Positions 60,641 through 64,000 of a DNA stretch of 64,000 nt are shown here, in pieces; position 1 is the stretch's first letter; each line of letters begins with the position of its first letter. The DNA is taken from positions 744,001 to 808,000 of the forward strand of contig NZ_CANMNI010000002.1 in assembly GCF_947499215.1 (NCBI RefSeq), given 5' to 3'. Made by a program: the position numbers and the translations under genes. The DNA is from an uncultured Pontibacter sp. (GTDB lineage Bacteria > Bacteroidota > Bacteroidia > Cytophagales > Hymenobacteraceae). The notes below the pieces were generated by a model. That model had not been told where the DNA came from, did no database searches, and saw only the letters and a list, made by a program, of their open reading frames with translations.

Positions 60641-62257
60641 TTAATCCAGCCTTGGAAGCTTAAAACCATCCAACGCGCTGGGCTGGGCCATTGTTTTCTC
60701 TATTTCCTCTACTGTGCGCGGTGCCTGTTTCGACAGGTTTTCCCATCCCTTTTCGGTAATCAGAATGTCGTCTTCTATACGCACACCAATACCCCACCAC
60801 TTCTTGTCGCAAGGACTGCCCTCGGGTATGTAAATGCCCGGCTCTACCGTGATTACCGTGTTCGCTTGGAAAGGTCCGAAGCTGCCACGATCGTGCACAT
60901 CGAGTCCCAGATAATGGGAAGTGCCGTGCGGGAAATAGCGCTGTGCCTCTGCTCTGTTCTTAATGACTCCTAGCTTCACCAATCCTTCGGCTATGACTTC
61001 CTGCGCGGCTTGGTGCGGTGCCCCAAAAGCGTTCCCCACCTTGCATTGCTGAAAACCAGCTTCCTGCGCCATTAGCACCAGTTCGTAAATGGCCTTTTGT
61101 TCTTTCGTGAACTTGCCGTTGGCAGGTATGGTGCGGGTCACGTCGGCGGTATAGCCCAAATACTCGGCACCCACATCCATCAGCACCAGTTCCTGACCCG
61201 GAATGGCTGGTTTGGCGCTGGAAATATAATGCAGCACACAGCCATTGTTGCCGGCCCCTACTATGCTCGGGTAGCCCACGTGCTGGGCGCCGTACTTCTT
61301 GAAAACAAACTCGTGTATACCCTGCACTTCCATCTCAGACATGCCCGGCTTCATGGCTTTCATCACCTCGATTTGCCCGATAGCCGACATGCTCACGGCT
61401 TTTCTCAGAAGCTTGATCTCCTCCTCGGTTTTTACTTCCCGCAGTTGGTCCAACACTTGGTCTAGCGAGAAAGCGTCAAGCTTTTGCTTAGGTATAGCAG
61501 CCACGGCTTTGGTGCGGGCACGCATGTCTTTGGCCTGCAGATAGCCCTGCAAGGCCTTGTCGCTTTGCAAAGCAGGCTCCCGTTGTGTGGCTTCCTGTAT
61601 ATAGGCAGCCACCCCTTCGGCCTGCGCCAAGCCATGCTCTCGCACAATGCCATACAGCATGCTGCGGGTAGCGCTGAAGTTCGCAGGGTAATTTACCTTC
61701 GTTCTGAACTGCCCAAGCAAACTGTACAGGTCGGCTTCGTCAGCGGCATCATCGCGCACATCGTGCGGCAATTCCCTAATCAGGATGTGCTGCAGGTTGG
61801 CAGTATCGAGTTTGAAGCCAGCGAAGTCAGTATTGGCGAGCGTGGCTATACCCAGCTCTTTTGCAGCGCCATCCACTCCCAGTCGCTTGCCGTTCCAGAG
61901 TTCTTCCATCTCGTCGCCGGGTTGCACGAAGAGCACTTCCTGCACCTGCTTGCCGTTCACGTTCTGCGGGCTCTGAAAAAGCAAAAGCACCGCGTTCGGC
62001 TCTTTATACCCCGTGAGGTAGTACAGGTCCGGATCGGGATGGTAGTAAAAGTCTACGTCGTTGGCGCGGTTGCGCACGGGACTGGCAAAAAGAACGGCAA
62101 CGGAGCGAGGGGGCAGCTGTTGCCGCAACACCTCTCTCCGTTGCCGGTGAAACTCTTTATCTAAAGTATCAGATGGCTTTCCCGAGCCTGCGTGCGGTTG
62201 CGCTGCTGCCGTAAACGACAGCCAGACTAACAGTGCACACAGCCGGAAGGCTGCCAT
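60641..62257 (-). CDS. Exported M24-family aminopeptidase P
   Basis: The 538-residue protein has a signal peptide cut after FTAAAQ (about residue 20), an N-terminal creatinase-like domain (45-250) and a pita-bread catalytic domain with metal ligands in LVLMDVGAEYLGYTADVTRTI (two Asp), YFPHGTSHYLGLDVHDRG (His), VITVEPGIYIP (Glu) and GVRIEDDILIT (Glu). It releases N-terminal residues next to proline in the periplasm. The start ATG overlaps the rpmB stop (TAATG). Confidence 0.94.
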   Translation of the reverse strand: MAAFRLCALLVWLSFTAAAQPHAGSGKPSDTLDKEFHRQRREVLRQQLPPRSVAVLFASPVRNRANDVDFYYHPDPDLYYLTGYKEPNAVLLLFQSPQNVNGKQVQEVLFVQPGDEMEELWNGKRLGVDGAAKELGIATLANTDFAGFKLDTANLQHILIRELPHDVRDDAADEADLYSLLGQFRTKVNYPANFSATRSMLYGIVREHGLAQAEGVAAYIQEATQREPALQSDKALQGYLQAKDMRARTKAVAAIPKQKLDAFSLDQVLDQLREVKTEEEIKLLRKAVSMSAIGQIEVMKAMKPGMSEMEVQGIHEFVFKKYGAQHVGYPSIVGAGNNGCVLHYISSAKPAIPGQELVLMDVGAEYLGYTADVTRTIPANGKFTKEQKAIYELVLMAQEAGFQQCKVGNAFGAPHQAAQEVIAEGLVKLGVIKNRAEAQRYFPHGTSHYLGLDVHDRGSFGPFQANTVITVEPGIYIPEGSPCDKKWWGIGVRIEDDILITEKGWENLSKQAPRTVEEIEKTMAQPSALDGFKLPRLD

Positions 62258-62496
62258 TAGTACATAATGTAGCCCTGCTCAACAGCCTTCTTCAGTACTG
62301 CAGAGATGCCGTTCTTGTTGATTGTTCTCAATGCTGAAGTTGATACTTTAAGGGTTACCCAAGCATCTTCCTCAGGGATGTAGAAACGTTTCTTCTGAAG
62401 GTTCGGATAGAACTTACGCTTTGTCTTATTGTTAGCGTGAGAAACGTTATTTCCTACTTGTACTCTCTTTCCGGTTAAATCGCAAACTCGTGCCAT
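62257..62496 (-). CDS. rpmB: 50S ribosomal protein L28
   Basis: The 79-residue protein is bL28: [57 protein letters not shown]. It is transcribed from the promoter at 62532-62563 and its stop codon overlaps the start of the M24 peptidase gene. Confidence 0.97.
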   Translation of the reverse strand: MARVCDLTGKRVQVGNNVSHANNKTKRKFYPNLQKKRFYIPEEDAWVTLKVSTSALRTINKNGISAVLKKAVEQGYIMY

Positions 62497-62531
62497 CTTG
62501 TATTTTCTTCTAAATTATTTCAATAGGGGTG

Positions 62532-62563
62532 CAAATATCTACAAAAAGATACAGAATGTCAAA
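62532..62563 (-). promoter_or_regulatory. Promoter for rpmB
   Basis: On the minus strand TTTG (62563-62560), a 20-base spacer and GATATTTG (62539-62532), one mismatch to TAnnTTTG, lie 35 bases before the rpmB start. Confidence 0.7.
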
Positions 62564-62629
62564 GGCATAGCAGATAATTTTAACAAAACATGCTCTAATA
62601 TAGCTGCTAAGGCCCTTTAAACAGGTTGT

Positions 62630-62803
62630 TTATACTTTACCCGTGTTCTTCGCCTCGTCCTCTTTCTTCTTTTTTGTAAAGCCATAGGGGCAGTTTCGGC
62701 AGGCATTCTTGCAACAATACCCGCGCTTGAGCAAGTACTTTGCCGTTAGCACCATCAGGCCGCGCTCAAAGTAAAAATCCTCTCCTTCCTTCAGATCACT
62801 CAC
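62630..62803 (-). CDS. DUF5522-type small Cys-rich protein
   Basis: A 57-residue product: DLKEGEDFYFERGLMVLTAKYLLKRGYCC, then KNACRNCPYGFTKKKK. The pattern D-(Y/F)-Y-F...MV.T..Y-L-KRGYCC...C..CPYG is that of a small protein family (DUF5522) widespread in Bacteroidota and other phyla; the four cysteines may bind a metal. The start is probably GTG 62803, since no ATG lies in frame upstream of the motif. Confidence 0.75.
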   Translation of the reverse strand: MSDLKEGEDFYFERGLMVLTAKYLLKRGYCCKNACRNCPYGFTKKKKEDEAKNTGKV

Positions 62804-62947
62804 TACTATACTCCTTTTCGAATGCCAAATATCGGCAATTTAAAGCCGTTCACCAAAAATTCACCTTCACCCTCCTCCCTTGCGCATGCCATACGTTAAA
62901 CAATTTGATGCCCCTTATTGCGATTTCACAACCTATAATCATAAGCC

Positions 62948-63262
62948 ATGTCCCGTTTCAACAACTTAAGCGAGGCCGTCAACGTGTTGCGTTCCCGCGG
63001 TTTTGTGAATACCTTTAGCATACAGCACCAGCGGGTATACTGCTCCGAACTAAGCAAGTCCATCTCCCCTGCCCAGCTCACTCTGCTCGAGCGCTATGTC
63101 GTGCCCTCCCCTGCCGTACAGAGCGGCGAAGAAGAGGTATACGGTTTTCGGACAGATGACAACCAATTGGGTATCATGACCAACATCTATGCTGAGTACG
63201 ACCCGGAAGGCTTTTTCTCTGTGTTCAGACAATGCCTGAAAGGCGGAGCCGGGCACGACTAG
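62948..63262 (+). CDS. Small conserved protein, unknown function
   Basis: The 104-residue product begins MSRFNNLSEAVNVLRSRGFVNTFSI and later has GEEEVYGFRTDDNQLGIMTNIYAEYDPEGF. The same layout (an N-terminal 'LSEAI..L..RGY..DF' helix-strand, then an E-V-Y-RFEG segment) occurs in small Bacteroidota proteins sometimes called phosphoribosylpyrophosphate synthetase, a name with no obvious basis in the sequence. Function unknown. Confidence 0.65.
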   Translation: MSRFNNLSEAVNVLRSRGFVNTFSIQHQRVYCSELSKSISPAQLTLLERYVVPSPAVQSGEEEVYGFRTDDNQLGIMTNIYAEYDPEGFFSVFRQCLKGGAGHD

Positions 63263-63407
63263 CCTCGATCTCCTACAAAACTATAATTCAGGCTGTTTTT
63301 GCTATATTTACAACCAATCATCAGAATCCCGGTAAATATAGGTCCGGAGCCGCAGCCTGTGGCGCAGCTCTGCCCTTTTCCGGACAACAGCTTTAAATCT
63401 ATAAACT

Positions 63408-64000
63408 ATGAGCACGCTATCCATCACCTCCAGCCAACAGGCTATCGAAACAGAAGACAAGTACGGTGCCCACAACTACCACCCGCTGCCGGTGGTGCTG
63501 AACAAAGGCGAAGGCGTACACCTCTGGGACGTAGAAGGTAAACGCTACTATGACTTCCTGTCGGCCTACAGCGCCGTGAACCAAGGCCACTGCCACCCAC
63601 ACATTATCAACGCCCTGATCGAGCAGGCGCAGCAGCTCACGCTTACTTCCCGCGCCTTCTACAACGACAAGCTAGGTATAGCCGAGAAGTACATTTGCGA
63701 GTTGTTTGGCTACGACAAATCGCTTTACATGAACTCCGGTGCCGAGGCCGTGGAGACCGCCATCAAACTGGCCCGCAAGTGGGGTTATCTGAAAAAAGGA
63801 ATTGCCTCGCACAACGCCGAGATCATTGTGGTGGAACGCAATTTCCATGGCCGCACCACGGGCATCATCTCCTTCTCCACCGACCCGGATTCCACCAAAG
63901 GCTTCGGACCGTATATGCCGGGCTTCAAAGTGATACCTTATGATGATCTCGAGGCGCTGGAAACGGCCCTGAAAGAAAACCCGAACGTGTGCGGTTTCCT
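63408..64000 (+). CDS. rocD: Ornithine aminotransferase (5' part, runs off the window)
   Basis: The first 197 residues of a class III PLP aminotransferase: [66 protein letters not shown] (phosphate-binding region) and [14 protein letters not shown]. The NYHPLPVVL start and '[13 protein letters not shown]' are specific to ornithine-oxo-acid transaminases. The PLP lysine lies beyond the window. Confidence 0.93.
   Translation, partial: MSTLSITSSQQAIETEDKYGAHNYHPLPVVLNKGEGVHLWDVEGKRYYDFLSAYSAVNQGHCHPHIINALIEQAQQLTLTSRAFYNDKLGIAEKYICELFGYDKSLYMNSGAEAVETAIKLARKWGYLKKGIASHNAEIIVVERNFHGRTTGIISFSTDPDSTKGFGPYMPGFKVIPYDDLEALETALKENPNVCGF

Noticed and set aside
1-64000. CRISPR arrays, transposases, prophage or integron genes
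   Set aside because: No regularly spaced direct repeats, no DDE or recombinase motifs and no phage structural genes were seen.

Overview
The window comes from a member of the Bacteroidota, most likely order Cytophagales, family Hymenobacteraceae (Pontibacter-like). This is inferred from gene content, without any database search. The main pointers are: a secreted protein ending in a type IX secretion (T9SS) sorting domain; perfect Bacteroidota-type promoters (TTTG, about 20 bp, TAnnTTTG) before rpmG and tRNA-Arg; the rpmB/rpmG/DUF4295/ftsY neighbourhood; stand-alone MnmD; BshC (bacillithiol); a BT_3928-type DoxX protein; and a sphingolipid-type fatty-acid hydroxylase. Most of the window is chromosomal housekeeping sequence. 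I see no prophage, transposase, CRISPR array or rRNA.

Layout. 1-5.2 kb: the 3' end of ppk1, an outer-membrane protein, and a very large lipoprotein that joins a metallophosphatase, a kinase-like middle and a beta-barrel. 5.5-7 kb: an HD-domain/Pycsar-effector-type membrane protein and tRNA-Arg(CCT). 7.1-11.5 kb: small secreted proteins, then a compact type III polyketide cluster (flavin oxidoreductase, chalcone-synthase-like enzyme, methyltransferase). 11.5-13 kb: a histone-deacetylase-like enzyme and a 0.65 kb AT-rich gap with a cluster of DnaA boxes, a candidate replication origin. 13-20.4 kb: mostly envelope and redox proteins (porin-like, YceI-like, TlpA-like, peroxiredoxin-like, NlpC/P60, YkvA, two zinc peptidases). 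20.4-27.4 kb: a five-gene minus-strand operon, TetR-TolC-MFP-RND pump-ACP-like protein, with a palindrome over its promoter. 27.6-30.3 kb: a LiaF-like/LytS/LytR signalling operon with overlapping genes.

30.8-42.4 kb: pheS, a 3-hydroxyacyl-CoA dehydrogenase, a Rieske-like lipoprotein without histidine ligands, tRNA-Asn(GTT), an AI-2E-type permease, fatty-acid hydroxylase, aroK, a DoxX protein, a duplicated DUF1599 protein, folP-cdaA (c-di-AMP synthesis) and kbl. 42.5-50 kb: a proline-rich repeat protein, threonine dehydrogenase (which with Kbl turns threonine into glycine and acetyl-CoA), a DUF4403 lipoprotein, a BrkB/YihY membrane protein, rlmN and a thioesterase. 50-57.8 kb: mnmD, a glutathione-peroxidase-like enzyme, an EEP phosphatase, 5-formyl-THF cyclo-ligase overlapping bshC, a PH-domain protein and rimO. 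58-62.8 kb: small lipoproteins, ftsY, a DUF4295 ribosomal protein gene, rpmG, an M24 peptidase fused to the end of rpmB by a one-base overlap, and a small Cys-rich DUF5522 protein. The window ends inside rocD.

Two sequence-level signals cut across the genes. The 9-mer CAGGTATAG/CTATACCTG recurs at least 25 times on both strands, in every codon frame and in terminator loops. Three intergenic sites carry GC-rich inverted repeats that look like miniature mobile elements, at least two of them nested. Many starts are TTG or GTG, so several 5' ends are uncertain and are discussed gene by gene.
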